From positions 1 to 64,000 of the forward strand of contig NZ_LJJB01000015.1 in the NCBI RefSeq assembly GCF_001420695.1: a DNA stretch of 64,000 nt, written 5' to 3'. Numbering within the stretch: the first letter of the stretch is position 1; each line of letters begins with the position of its first letter. The notes beneath the pieces are model-generated. The model did no database searches, was not told the origin of the DNA, and worked only from the letters and a program-made list of their open reading frames with translations. This DNA comes from Brevibacillus choshinensis (GTDB lineage Bacteria; Bacillota; Bacilli; Brevibacillales; Brevibacillaceae). This document shows positions 37,624 to 45,171 of the stretch, piece by piece. A program made the position numbers and the translations under genes.

Positions 37624-38868
37624 TTATTTTTCCGGCTTTACGTACTGTGCGGTAGAGACATCCTTAGGGAAAAGGATCTCTGCATCATCCGGACTTTGAT
37701 TGATTTGTGTGTACTGCATAAACAACAGCGATGGCAGCCAGTTATGGTAATCGACCCCCTTTTCCGCTGGGAATGTAATGGTTCCTCGTGTTCCCTCTAG
37801 CTTGGCTTCCTCTAGAGCCTTGATGACCTTGGCAGATTCAGTCGAGCCAGCGCGGGTAATCGCATCTGCCAACAACAGCACCGTGTCGTAAGCATGAAGG
37901 GCTGCATAGGTAGGCTTCCTGCCGTTTTTCTCCTCATACGCTTTCACCACTGGCTGCGTCAAATCGGTGAATTTCGCCTTCGGGTGATACGGCGCTTGCC
38001 AGATCAGATATTTTGCGGCTTCCCCTGTCGTCTCCCAAATTTCCGGGTAGGCTGCGTCGGCTCCGCCCATCAGCATGGCCGTTTTTGCGGACGGGGCAAT
38101 TCCTAATTCATGCGCTTGCTTCACTACCAAGTAGCACCCGACACCCGTCATAATATTTAAAATAATGTCCGGCTGAAAATCTTTCGTCAGGTCGAGTAAC
38201 TGCGGCACAAAATCCTTGGTGTTTCGATCAACGACGATACTTTTAAAAGGAATTCCTTTATCCGTCAGTTGCTTTTTCAACAAATCGACGTTTCCAATCC
38301 CCCAGTCGCTATCTTCGGCGAGGATGGCTACATTTTTAAATCCGGCGAATTCTACATACTCGACGACACGCTTGGAAAACATCGAATTGTTCGGTGCTAC
38401 GCGAAAGATATTTTCATAGCCCTTTTCCGTAATGGCGTCCGACCACGCTTCCGCTACGATAAAAGGAACATTGTCTCTCTTCGCCACTTCTATCTCTGCT
38501 AATGCAGCAGAACTGTGCCCCTCCCCTGCGATAGCGACTACCTGTTCCTTTTTAATCAACTTTTCCATCGCAGATTGACCCTTCTCAGGAGAACCGGCGC
38601 TATCCTCATAAAACAACTGTAGCTTCTTACCCAACACACCCTTTTGATTGACGTCATCCACTGCTAGCTGCATGGCTTTCTGAATTTCTTCGCCCAGAAC
38701 AGGACTGCCCGGCGGAGTTAACGGTCCGATACCGCCGATCTTGATCACATCGGTTCCACTCCCAGACGAATTTGATGTGCTGTTGGTTTGCGTTGTGTTT
38801 GAAGAACAACCTGCCAACGAGAAAAGTGTTAACGATAAAGCCAATGACAAAATCCCTACTTTTCGCAA
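37624..38868 (-). CDS. Branched-chain amino acid/amide-type ABC substrate-binding lipoprotein
   Basis: A 414-residue periplasmic-binding-fold type I lipoprotein. Signal MRKVGILSLALSLTLFSLAGC with the lipobox LAGC, a Ser/Thr/Asn-rich linker, then DVIKIGGIGPLTPPGSPVLGEEI and the family region VAIAGEGHSSAALAEIEVAKR. TTG start inferred from AGAGGGGG 6 nt upstream; an ATG 11 codons earlier would place a basic extension before the signal peptide. It is the first gene of the sigma-54-type operon livK-livG-livF-livH-livM-amidase-aminotransferase. Confidence 0.9.
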   Translation of the reverse strand: MRKVGILSLALSLTLFSLAGCSSNTTQTNSTSNSSGSGTDVIKIGGIGPLTPPGSPVLGEEIQKAMQLAVDDVNQKGVLGKKLQLFYEDSAGSPEKGQSAMEKLIKKEQVVAIAGEGHSSAALAEIEVAKRDNVPFIVAEAWSDAITEKGYENIFRVAPNNSMFSKRVVEYVEFAGFKNVAILAEDSDWGIGNVDLLKKQLTDKGIPFKSIVVDRNTKDFVPQLLDLTKDFQPDIILNIMTGVGCYLVVKQAHELGIAPSAKTAMLMGGADAAYPEIWETTGEAAKYLIWQAPYHPKAKFTDLTQPVVKAYEEKNGRKPTYAALHAYDTVLLLADAITRAGSTESAKVIKALEEAKLEGTRGTITFPAEKGVDYHNWLPSLLFMQYTQINQSPDDAEILFPKDVSTAQYVKPEK

Positions 38869-38912
38869 AGGATAACCCCCTCTACCTATTTTTTTAGACA
38901 TCTCTCTAAAAT

Positions 38913-38929
38913 TGCAAAAAAGATGCCAA
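38913..38929 (-). promoter_or_regulatory. Sigma-54 (SigL) -24/-12 promoter of the amide-transport operon
   Basis: On the minus strand TTGGCATCTTTTTTGCA fits YTGGCAC-N5-TTGCW, with GG and GC elements 10 nt apart. It lies about 45 nt before the first codon of the binding-protein gene and just after the terminator of a sigma-54 activator gene. Confidence 0.82.
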
Positions 38930-38930
38930 T

Positions 38931-38968
38931 AGAAAAACCGGTGAAATTTCAAAGAAATTATTCACCGG
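38931..38968 (-). terminator. Terminator of the sigma-54 activator gene
   Basis: CCGGTGAA (38938-38945) pairs with TTCACCGG (38961-38968), with inner AATTTC/GAAATT pairing; on the minus strand the stem is followed by TTTTTCT. It lies directly upstream of the -24 box. Confidence 0.85.
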
Positions 38969-39041
38969 CGCATAACGGAAGTATTAAAATTATAAAAATT
39001 CGGTCTTTTTCAACTATTTATTTTTGAGTAGGCACTATGCA

Positions 39042-40412
39042 TTATTGAATATTGTACTTCTTCAGCTTTCTGCTTACACTCGGCTGGCTGATTCCTAGTG
39101 CCTCTGCCATCTTCGTCGTGGTTTTGTACAGATCAAAAGCTCGTTGTAACAGCTGTCTCTCCACTTCCTCAACCGCTTCCGTTATCGGGAGTAGATCAAA
39201 GACTTTGATTCCGTTCTTTCCGCTTGCTACCATATTGGTGATACTGCTGGGGATCTGTTCGCTCGTAATAATGTCTCCCTTTGAGGTGACTACCAGTCTT
39301 TCAATTAGATTTTCCAGTTCACGTACATTCCCCGGCCACTCGTATTTCTCCAAGATATGATAACACTTGTCGCTCAGCTGTTTATTCAAATTGTATTTAC
39401 GTGAGTAATAATCGAGAAAATAACGGGTGAGTAAAGGAATCTCCTCTGGTCTCTCTCTGAGTGGTGGGATTTCCATGGGGATCACGTGAATCCGGTAGTA
39501 GAGGTCTTCACGAAATTCACCGTTTTCCACCATTCTCTTTAGGTTTTTGTTGGTTGCTGTAATCAATTTGATATCAATTTTCTTCGGAGTGGAACCTCCC
39601 AGGCGCGTAATCGTTTTTTCCTGCAGAGTGGTTAACAGCTTCACTTGCAGCCTGAGCGGCAATTCACCAATCTCATCCAAGAACAGAGTTCCGCCGTTTG
39701 CTTTTTCAAATAGACCCATTTTGCCTTCTTTGCCTGCCCCCGTAAAAGCTCCCTTTTCGTAACCGAACAACTCCGATTCCAACAGGGTATCGGGAATCGC
39801 GCCGCAATTAATCTGGACGAAATGTTTATCCTTACGTGCACTGTTTTTATGAATGTACTTGGCTAGGACGCCTTTGCCGACCCCTGATTCCCCGAGCAAA
39901 ATGACGGTGGAGTCTACCTGCGCCAACCGTTTTGCCATTTCCACGATGTGCTCCATGCTACTGCTTCGATAGATGAAAGAAGCATCTTCTTTGTTTTCAT
40001 TGGAGTATTTGTCCATTTCTTCGAAGTATATCGAGCTGAGGTGTTTCACTTCGTTTAATTCACTCTGTAACTTTTCTTGATGCGTGATATCGGTTGAAAT
40101 GTTGACCACGCCTAAGAAATTGCCAGCCTTATCAAATATAGGCGTACCCACTACAAACAACTTCCGATTTTGAAAAGTGGTCTGAATCGTGTGCACTTTT
40201 TTCCTCTCTCGAATCACCCTCATTGTAATCGTCGGCTTGAAATACCCAAGATTATAAAAATCTTCAATGTTCCTACCAAGCATCTCGTTACGTGATACCC
40301 CAATAAATTGTTCATACGTTTCTGTACAATAGATCGTTTTCCCTTCGGCATCGGTGACGTGAACGATATCGTACAAAGAATTCAGCATCGCTTCCAAATC
40401 AATATTGGTCAT
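39042..40412 (-). CDS. Sigma-54-dependent transcriptional activator (PAS-AAA+-HTH)
   Basis: A 456-residue enhancer-binding protein. PAS sensor domain (about 8-118; YDIVHVTDAEGKTIYCTETY, VVNISTDIT), central AAA+ domain (about 150-375) with Walker A GESGVGKGVLA, the sigma-54 contact motif GAFTGA and Walker B GGTLFLDEIGEL, and a C-terminal HTH (MAEALGISQPSVSRKLKKY). The HTH looks TyrR/Fis-like. ATG has GGAGGTGG 10 nt upstream. It is transcribed toward, and probably activates, the amide-transport operon whose -24/-12 promoter starts about 110 nt past its stop. Confidence 0.94.
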   Translation of the reverse strand: MTNIDLEAMLNSLYDIVHVTDAEGKTIYCTETYEQFIGVSRNEMLGRNIEDFYNLGYFKPTITMRVIRERKKVHTIQTTFQNRKLFVVGTPIFDKAGNFLGVVNISTDITHQEKLQSELNEVKHLSSIYFEEMDKYSNENKEDASFIYRSSSMEHIVEMAKRLAQVDSTVILLGESGVGKGVLAKYIHKNSARKDKHFVQINCGAIPDTLLESELFGYEKGAFTGAGKEGKMGLFEKANGGTLFLDEIGELPLRLQVKLLTTLQEKTITRLGGSTPKKIDIKLITATNKNLKRMVENGEFREDLYYRIHVIPMEIPPLRERPEEIPLLTRYFLDYYSRKYNLNKQLSDKCYHILEKYEWPGNVRELENLIERLVVTSKGDIITSEQIPSSITNMVASGKNGIKVFDLLPITEAVEEVERQLLQRAFDLYKTTTKMAEALGISQPSVSRKLKKYNIQ

Positions 40413-40621
40413 GATTGATTCCACCTCCTAATGAGTAAAAAGCCCGGAGTAGCTCTTATGTTTTCTCCCAAGATGAAATTTTTCACGAACAACATCATTC
40501 CAGATAGATTCCCCCGTATCGAAGTGATGACCATATTTTCGCTAGAATAACGTCTCCTTCGTTTTCTTTCAAGACATGAAAAAAGCACCTCGCCAAATCC
40601 AGCCAGCAAATTAGAATACAA

Positions 40622-40665
40622 AAGGGTGCCCCCTTCAGTAGTTTGCCTACTCTGGGGACACCCTT
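40622..40665 (-). terminator. Terminator of the repeat-protein gene
   Basis: AAGGGTGTCCCC / GGGGGCACCCTT on the minus strand with inner GTAG/CTAC pairing, followed by TTTTG. It lies just after the stop at 40679. Confidence 0.85.
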
Positions 40666-40678
40666 AGCTTTTCTCCTT

Positions 40679-42082
40679 TTATTCTTGTTCGGTTGTAGCT
40701 TGCTCAGCGGAATCTTTATCTTTTCTAGGGAAGACTACTTTTTCAAAAGTTCCTTCCACTACTTTTTTAGTTACGGCTTCGAATTCCTCGCTGCGTTTGT
40801 CCGCTTCTTCTTGTGTGAGCTTACCGGCTGTTACTGCTTCGGCCAGTCTTTCTTCTTGCTGTTTCACCAAGAGGGCGATCACATCGTCTTCATCCACACC
40901 TTGCGCCTCAGCAATTTGTGCCAGCGATTTGCCTGCTGTCAGTTCTTCTTTCAGTTTGGCTTCGTCCAGTTTCAAGAGCGCGAGGAGGTCTTCGTTTTTC
41001 CCGACTCCAAATCCAAATGCCATTCCTTTTCCGTGACCACGATCTTGATGTGTGCTTTCCACCATGGCTTTGACACGGTCGGTTGCATTCTCATTCATTT
41101 TATCGACTTGCTCTTGCGTGAGCTTGCCTGCTTTTACGGCTTCTGCGAGTTTTTCCTCCTGTTGTTTCACCAGAAGAGCGATCACATCAGCTTCATCCAC
41201 GCCTTGCACTTTCGCTACCGCTGCCAATGATTTGTCCGCTTTTAGCTCTTCCTGGAGTTTCGCTGCATCCAGCTTCAGCAGGGACAGGAGCTCTTCATTT
41301 TTATCATAGTCAAACCCGAAACCGCCTGGACCTCTACCTTGATGAGTGTTTTCCAGCTGCGCTTTTACGCGGTCCGCTGCGTTTTCATTCATTTTGTCCG
41401 CTTGTTCTTGGGTCAGCTTGCCCGCCTTCACGGCTTCCAACAGCTTTTCTTCTTGTTGTTTCACCAAAAGGGCGATCACATCGTCTTCGTCCACGCCTTG
41501 CGCTTCTGCTACCGCTGCCAGCGTTTTTCCTGCTTTCAGCTCTTCTTGCAATTTGGTCGCATCCAGCTTCAGCAAGGAAAGCAGCTCTTCATTCTTGTCA
41601 TAGCCAAAGCCAAATCCGAAACCACCTAGGCCTTTGCCCTCGTGCGTATTTTCCAACTGCGCTTTCACTCGGTCCGCTGCGTTTTCATTCATTTTGTCCG
41701 CTTGTTCTTGGGTCAGCTTGCCTGCTTTCACGGCTTCTGCCAGCTTTTCTTCCTGTTGTTTCACCAAGAGAGCAATGACGTCATCCTCATCCACGCCTTG
41801 TGCTTCTGCTACCGCAGCCAGCGTCTTCCCTGCTTTCAGCTCTTCCTGGAGTTTGTCCGCATCCAGCTTCAAGAGAGACAGGAGCTCCTTGTTTTCTTTG
41901 AATGAGATTCCGAAGCCGCCGTGGTGTTCCATTTTGCCTCCGAATTTCACTTCTGTCGGTTTATTCAAATTTTGAGTTTGTGTTTGTGTCGTGTCAGCTG
42001 CCAGTGCGCTTCCTAGACTTCCGATACTCAACACTGCTGCCATTGCTCCCATAAGCATTCCCATTTTTGCTTTGCTAAACAT
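40679..42082 (-). CDS. Secreted protein with four ~100-residue tandem repeats
   Basis: A 467-residue protein. Signal peptide (about 1-28, ending GSALA), a short Gln/Thr linker, then four repeats starting near residues 66, 166, 264 and 364. Each reads roughly ELLSLLKLDA-KLQEELKAGKTLA, then VAEAQGVDEDDVIALLVKQQ, then EAVKAGKLTQEQADKMNEN, ending in a Gly/His/Phe-rich spacer (repeats 1-3). The last repeat is most diverged and runs into a charged tail. The LTQEQAD and AVKAGKL patterns recur in secreted Firmicute proteins of unknown function. No enzyme motif or cell-wall anchor is seen. The start is chosen so the signal peptide is normal; AAAGGATG is 10-12 nt upstream. Confidence 0.85.
   Translation of the reverse strand: MFSKAKMGMLMGAMAAVLSIGSLGSALAADTTQTQTQNLNKPTEVKFGGKMEHHGGFGISFKENKELLSLLKLDADKLQEELKAGKTLAAVAEAQGVDEDDVIALLVKQQEEKLAEAVKAGKLTQEQADKMNENAADRVKAQLENTHEGKGLGGFGFGFGYDKNEELLSLLKLDATKLQEELKAGKTLAAVAEAQGVDEDDVIALLVKQQEEKLLEAVKAGKLTQEQADKMNENAADRVKAQLENTHQGRGPGGFGFDYDKNEELLSLLKLDAAKLQEELKADKSLAAVAKVQGVDEADVIALLVKQQEEKLAEAVKAGKLTQEQVDKMNENATDRVKAMVESTHQDRGHGKGMAFGFGVGKNEDLLALLKLDEAKLKEELTAGKSLAQIAEAQGVDEDDVIALLVKQQEERLAEAVTAGKLTQEEADKRSEEFEAVTKKVVEGTFEKVVFPRKDKDSAEQATTEQE
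40900..41890 (-). repeat. Four tandem ~300-bp coding repeats
   Basis: DNA units beginning near 41887, 41587, 41293 and 40993 encode the protein repeats. Units 1 and 2 are nearly identical at the nucleotide level over long stretches (compare 41695-41830 with 41395-41530), while unit 4 is the most diverged. Spacing in codons is 100, 98 and 101, so all indels keep frame. Confidence 0.9.
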
Positions 42083-42212
42083 ATTGTCATTCCATCCTTT
42101 CATCGCTTGGTTTGTATCCAGTACCTCTTTCGGTACAAGACTAAGTTTACATGGGCTTTTTTAGATTCCCGTTTGAGAAAAGTGGAAAACTGAAGGGAAA
42201 GACGTGTAAAAC

Positions 42213-42248
42213 CAAAAAATAAAGAGGACGGCGTTAACCGTCCCCTCT
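42213..42248 (-). terminator. Terminator of the YdcC-like gene
   Basis: On the minus strand GAGGGGACGG-TTAACG-CCGTCCTCTTT then ATTTTTT, overlapping the region just past the stop at 42256. Confidence 0.9.
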
Positions 42249-42255
42249 CCCACTA

Positions 42256-43293
42256 TTATTTGCCGCCGATGCCGTACGTCGACTGAGCGACCTTTACCAT
42301 TTCTTCTTCTGGCAAGTCCCCTGCCATCATAAACTCCACGCCATCCAGCTCCCATGTGAGATAGCGGCGATTGTCTGTCGTCTGCGCCAGGACACCGATC
42401 GTGAAGCCTAAATCGATTGGCATTCCCTGCTCGTAGGAAACAGATGCTTCTGTCGGACGCGCCTCCGTCAGCTTGTAGTTGTAGGAGCCTTTGTAGCTAA
42501 GAACGACTGTACGCACTCCATCCCTTGTCACAGGCTCAATATCCCCTTGCTGCACACCTTGTGGTACATAGGTCGGAACGATGACACCAAACTGACTGGA
42601 CGGCAGTTGGGCCACTTTTCCATTTGGCTTCGCCAAAGTCGGGATAGAAGGCAACGAGCTGGTCGTCATATTGCGATCCTTGTCAAAAGCATCCTTGTCG
42701 AAGGACGGATTGAACACGAATTCCGAAAAGTCAATCTTCACAAGTGGATTCATGCTCGAATCCATGATTTCTGCGTGCGTCGGTTTGAAATCTTCCGTCA
42801 GCCAAATTTTTTGCTTGGTCAATGAGCGATTGCCACTGTAGTTTGCTTTGACTTCAAACACATACTGCTTGTCATCCATCTTCATTTGACGCTCTGCGTC
42901 ATCGATGATGCTACGAATGAGCGTTTCGTACAGGTAAAGTGGCCCATTATTTTCAGGCCAACCACTCTGGAAGCGGAAGCTCTTGTTCAAGTGTGGCGTA
43001 AGAACAAAAACTCCTTCGCTATTCCGCAGGATGATCTGGGTGATGCCACGCTGCTTGGAGGTCAGTGCTACCCGATAATTGGTCGGTTTCTCGTACCATA
43101 CCTGCACATCGTACTCCATGGGAGTAGAACCAGTTTGCATGGTCAGCACTGCTTGAGACTTGTAGCCAGCCATTTTGTCCAGCGTACCGCTCAAGTCACT
43201 CACCACATCTTCGGGTGTTTTTTGACCAAAGCAGCCGCCGAGCAGCAGGGTAAAGACCAACAATAACACCAGTGGTAAAGCTGCCCGTTTCAT
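42256..43293 (-). CDS. LolA-like lipoprotein (YdcC/GerS type)
   Basis: A 345-residue lipoprotein with lipobox LLGGC (about 17-21). The mature part has the LolA-like open beta-barrel pattern (SQAVLTMQTGSTPMEYDVQVWYEKPTN-type strands). It is the counterpart of B. subtilis YdcC, which lies between acpS and alr; Clostridioides GerS proteins share this fold and act in cortex modification and germination. AAGGAGG precedes the ATG. Role in sporulation or germination is inferred. The gap to acpS (43294-43539) shows no convincing gene. Confidence 0.85.
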   Translation of the reverse strand: MKRAALPLVLLLVFTLLLGGCFGQKTPEDVVSDLSGTLDKMAGYKSQAVLTMQTGSTPMEYDVQVWYEKPTNYRVALTSKQRGITQIILRNSEGVFVLTPHLNKSFRFQSGWPENNGPLYLYETLIRSIIDDAERQMKMDDKQYVFEVKANYSGNRSLTKQKIWLTEDFKPTHAEIMDSSMNPLVKIDFSEFVFNPSFDKDAFDKDRNMTTSSLPSIPTLAKPNGKVAQLPSSQFGVIVPTYVPQGVQQGDIEPVTRDGVRTVVLSYKGSYNYKLTEARPTEASVSYEQGMPIDLGFTIGVLAQTTDNRRYLTWELDGVEFMMAGDLPEEEMVKVAQSTYGIGGK

Positions 43294-43539
43294 TCAATGA
43301 ACTCCTCCTTGTCAAAATTTTCGACAAAGAAGGGCATCCCTGTCTATTTCCTGGGAAATCTGTCAGTCTTTCGCCTCTTGCAGCGCACATCGTGTCAATA
43401 GTCTGTACCTTTACCTAGGGGAGGACGCGATATCGCTTGATCGGCAGAAGACTTACCCTTCCTGTGTAAGAGCAGGTAGTCCCTCCTGATCTACGCGATA
43501 TAAATGTATGTCCATCCTCGTCCCAATATGCAGACAAGT

Positions 43540-43926
43540 TTATTGCTCTTCCACAACAACCTGTGCAATCGCATGAGATTGGCTATGTGAAATGCTCAAG
43601 TGTATCCGCACACGGGCAGGGTCCAGTCCAAGTCTGCGATAGACCTCTGGATGAAAAGTCAGCTCTGGCTTGCCAGTGCCAGTCGGTAATATTTCCATGT
43701 CCAGAAAGCTCAAGACCTCTCCGATCCCCGTCCCCAGCGCTTTTGCCCCTGCTTCTTTGGCAGCATAGCGTCCCGCTACAAATTCGGACTGTCTCGTCTC
43801 AGACTTTCCTGCAAGTAGCTTTTGTTCCTCTTGGGTTAGAAAACGTTGAAGTGCTTTTGGCTGTCTTTTCAGTATTTTTTCGATCCGTTCGATTTCAATC
43901 ATATCTACTCCAATTCCTACAATCAT
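43540..43926 (-). CDS. acpS: Holo-[acyl-carrier-protein] synthase AcpS
   Basis: A 128-residue enzyme that transfers 4'-phosphopantetheine from CoA to [18 protein letters not shown] (metal Asp near residue 8), [21 protein letters not shown] (KEA Glu/Lys region near 56) and [15 protein letters not shown] are the family signatures. It is the first gene of the conserved acpS-ydcC order. Confidence 0.97.
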   Translation of the reverse strand: MIVGIGVDMIEIERIEKILKRQPKALQRFLTQEEQKLLAGKSETRQSEFVAGRYAAKEAGAKALGTGIGEVLSFLDMEILPTGTGKPELTFHPEVYRRLGLDPARVRIHLSISHSQSHAIAQVVVEEQ

Positions 43927-44001
43927 GAATCCATTACGCCCCTGTCCTGCATAGTTCTGCTGTCAACGTATCACTCCCCTTCAGTGTTGGCAAGATGAAA
44001 T

Positions 44002-44036
44002 GAAAACAACCCCCGCAAGTTGCGAGGGTTGTTTGC
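44002..44036 (-). terminator. Terminator of the gamma-SASP gene
   Basis: On the minus strand ACAACCC-TCGCAA-CTTGCGG-GGGTTGT then TTTC, a few nt after the stop at 44045. Confidence 0.85.
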
Positions 44037-44044
44037 CGTAGCTA

Positions 44045-44236
44045 CTACTCAGTAGCTTGGCCAGATTGCTGAGAAGAAGCAGCGGATTGTTGGTTCTGAC
44101 GACGAACCTCAGACACGTTAGTCTCGCTAGCGAATTCAGTAGCGGTATTTTGCGCGTTAGCTGCATTTTGTGCGTTAGCCGCATTTTGTGCATTTTTCGC
44201 TTGGTTCATTCCAGCTTGATTGTTTTGTTTAGGCAT
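44045..44236 (-). CDS. sspE: Gamma-type small acid-soluble spore protein
   Basis: A 63-residue Gln/Asn/Ala-rich protein starting MPKQNNQAGMNQAKNAQ. The duplicated AQNAANAQNAAN blocks and TEFASETNVSEVR are typical: TEFASETN fits the GPR germination-protease cleavage consensus. Such proteins are an amino-acid store in the spore core. GAGGAGGTG lies 9 nt before the ATG, and a SigG-type promoter is just upstream. Confidence 0.95.
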   Translation of the reverse strand: MPKQNNQAGMNQAKNAQNAANAQNAANAQNTATEFASETNVSEVRRQNQQSAASSQQSGQATE

Positions 44237-44268
44237 CGTTCCATTCACCTCCTCGACGTCACTGAATA

Positions 44269-44298
44269 TAATTTGTACAGCACCCTGCCGAGGTATCC
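44269..44298 (-). promoter_or_regulatory. SigG-type promoter of the gamma-SASP gene
   Basis: On the minus strand GGATA (44294-44298), an 18-nt spacer, and CAAATTA (44269-44275), close to the forespore consensus GNATR-N18-CATNNTA. Position is about 35 nt before the start codon. Confidence 0.65.
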
Positions 44299-44466
44299 AT
44301 CCTGTTTTTACCAAATCCACCTGGTTAGAAATCATAGCGGTACGTACAAGCTATGTACAAGGCTATGTACAAGGCTTTCTAGAAGTGCAAAACCAAGAAG
44401 GAATTACTCTTAAAAAGGCGAAAGAAATGTTTCTTAACTTCTGTAGCTTGAAAGGAGCGCCATCAC

Positions 44467-44718
44467 ATGGCTAATACCGTCATTATTTACACGCAAACTA
44501 CTTGCGGACCGTGCCAAGAGGAAAAAATGTGGCTCACCAGCCAGCAGGTTGCATTTGAAGACCGTGATATTCGCAAAAACGACACGTACTTTCAGGAAGC
44601 CATTAGCCTGGGTGCCAGCATGACCCCTGTCACTCATATTAAAAAAGAAAATGGCGAGGAAATCGTCATTCACGGTTTCGACAAGGAAGAAATAAAAAAA
44701 GCATTAGATCTAAATTGA
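44467..44718 (+). CDS. Glutaredoxin-family thiol-disulfide protein
   Basis: An 83-residue protein with a CGPC active site (residues 13-16) in VIIYTQTTCGPC and a cis-proline region TPVTHI near residue 53. Length and fold fit glutaredoxin/NrdH-like redoxins, but CGPC is the thioredoxin motif. AAAGGAG precedes the ATG. The 130 nt upstream contain a 12-nt direct repeat (GGCTATGTACAA). Confidence 0.85.
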   Translation: MANTVIIYTQTTCGPCQEEKMWLTSQQVAFEDRDIRKNDTYFQEAISLGASMTPVTHIKKENGEEIVIHGFDKEEIKKALDLN

Positions 44719-44738
44719 TCTAACGCTTTCGAAAGACT

Positions 44739-44776
44739 GATCAGCCGAAAGAAGGTTCATTCTCGGCTGATTTTTG
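44739..44776 (+). terminator. Terminator of the glutaredoxin-like gene
   Basis: ATCAGCCGA (44740-44748) pairs with TCGGCTGAT (44763-44771), followed by TTTTTG. The stem lies inside the last codons of the convergent ArsR-family gene. Confidence 0.85.
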
Positions 44777-45076
44777 TTTGATGACAGGCGACATATCCGG
44801 TAAGTGAGACAAAATCTGCTGAACTGCAGGAGCACACTCCGTATTGACTGAGTAGAAAACCCATGGTCCCTTTCTGCGCTCTTTTACCAAACCATGTGTC
44901 TTTAACTTCGCTAAGTGCTGGGATACAGAGGGTTGGGAAGTTTGCAGAATCTCCACGAGATCACGGACACATAAGGACTGCACTTGCAGGAGAGCCATGA
45001 TCGTCAGTCGCGTCTTGTCACCAAGCAGCTTATAAACCTCGGACAAAAACAGTACCTGCATTAAATCCATTTCCAT
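44741..45076 (-). CDS. ArsR-family transcriptional regulator
   Basis: A 111-residue winged-helix repressor: YKLLGDKTRLTIMALLQ, then the recognition region LVEILQTSQPSVSQHLAKLKTHGLVKERRKGPWVFYSVN. Its alpha-3 text is LCVRDL where arsenic-sensing ArsR has the ELCVCDL Cys pair, so only one of those Cys is present. AAGGTGG precedes the ATG. The inducer is unknown; arsB lies 3 kb away beyond another operon. Confidence 0.92.
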   Translation of the reverse strand: MEMDLMQVLFLSEVYKLLGDKTRLTIMALLQVQSLCVRDLVEILQTSQPSVSQHLAKLKTHGLVKERRKGPWVFYSVNTECAPAVQQILSHLPDMSPVIKQKSAENEPSFG

Positions 45077-45171
45077 ACTAACCCACCTTTGCCTTGCTTA
45101 TCTGTTTCTCAGTATACAATATGTTTTGTTGGGTGGGGAAGATATGAACGTAAAAGTTCCGTGAATGCTCC

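Noticed and set aside
38931-38968. The dyad as an enhancer site for the sigma-54 activator
   Set aside because: It lies right next to the -24 box, too close for a looping activator, and has the T-run of an intrinsic terminator on the relevant strand.
41227-41778. Long plus-strand open frames over the tandem repeats
   Set aside because: They arise because the repeat units lack stops in the opposite frames; the minus-strand frame has the signal peptide and conserved repeats.
40900-41890. Regular repeats that could suggest a CRISPR array
   Set aside because: Period is about 300 bp, units are coding and contiguous without unique spacers, and no cas genes are present.
43453-43515. A 20-codon minus-strand frame between acpS and ydcC
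   Set aside because: Only a weak ribosome binding site and no recognisable product; kept out for lack of support.
44220-44474. Plus-strand frame ending LKKAKEMFLNFCSLKGA before the glutaredoxin gene
   Set aside because: The tail looks protein-like, but there is no start with a ribosome binding site, and most of the frame covers the SASP promoter and a direct repeat; at most a gene remnant.
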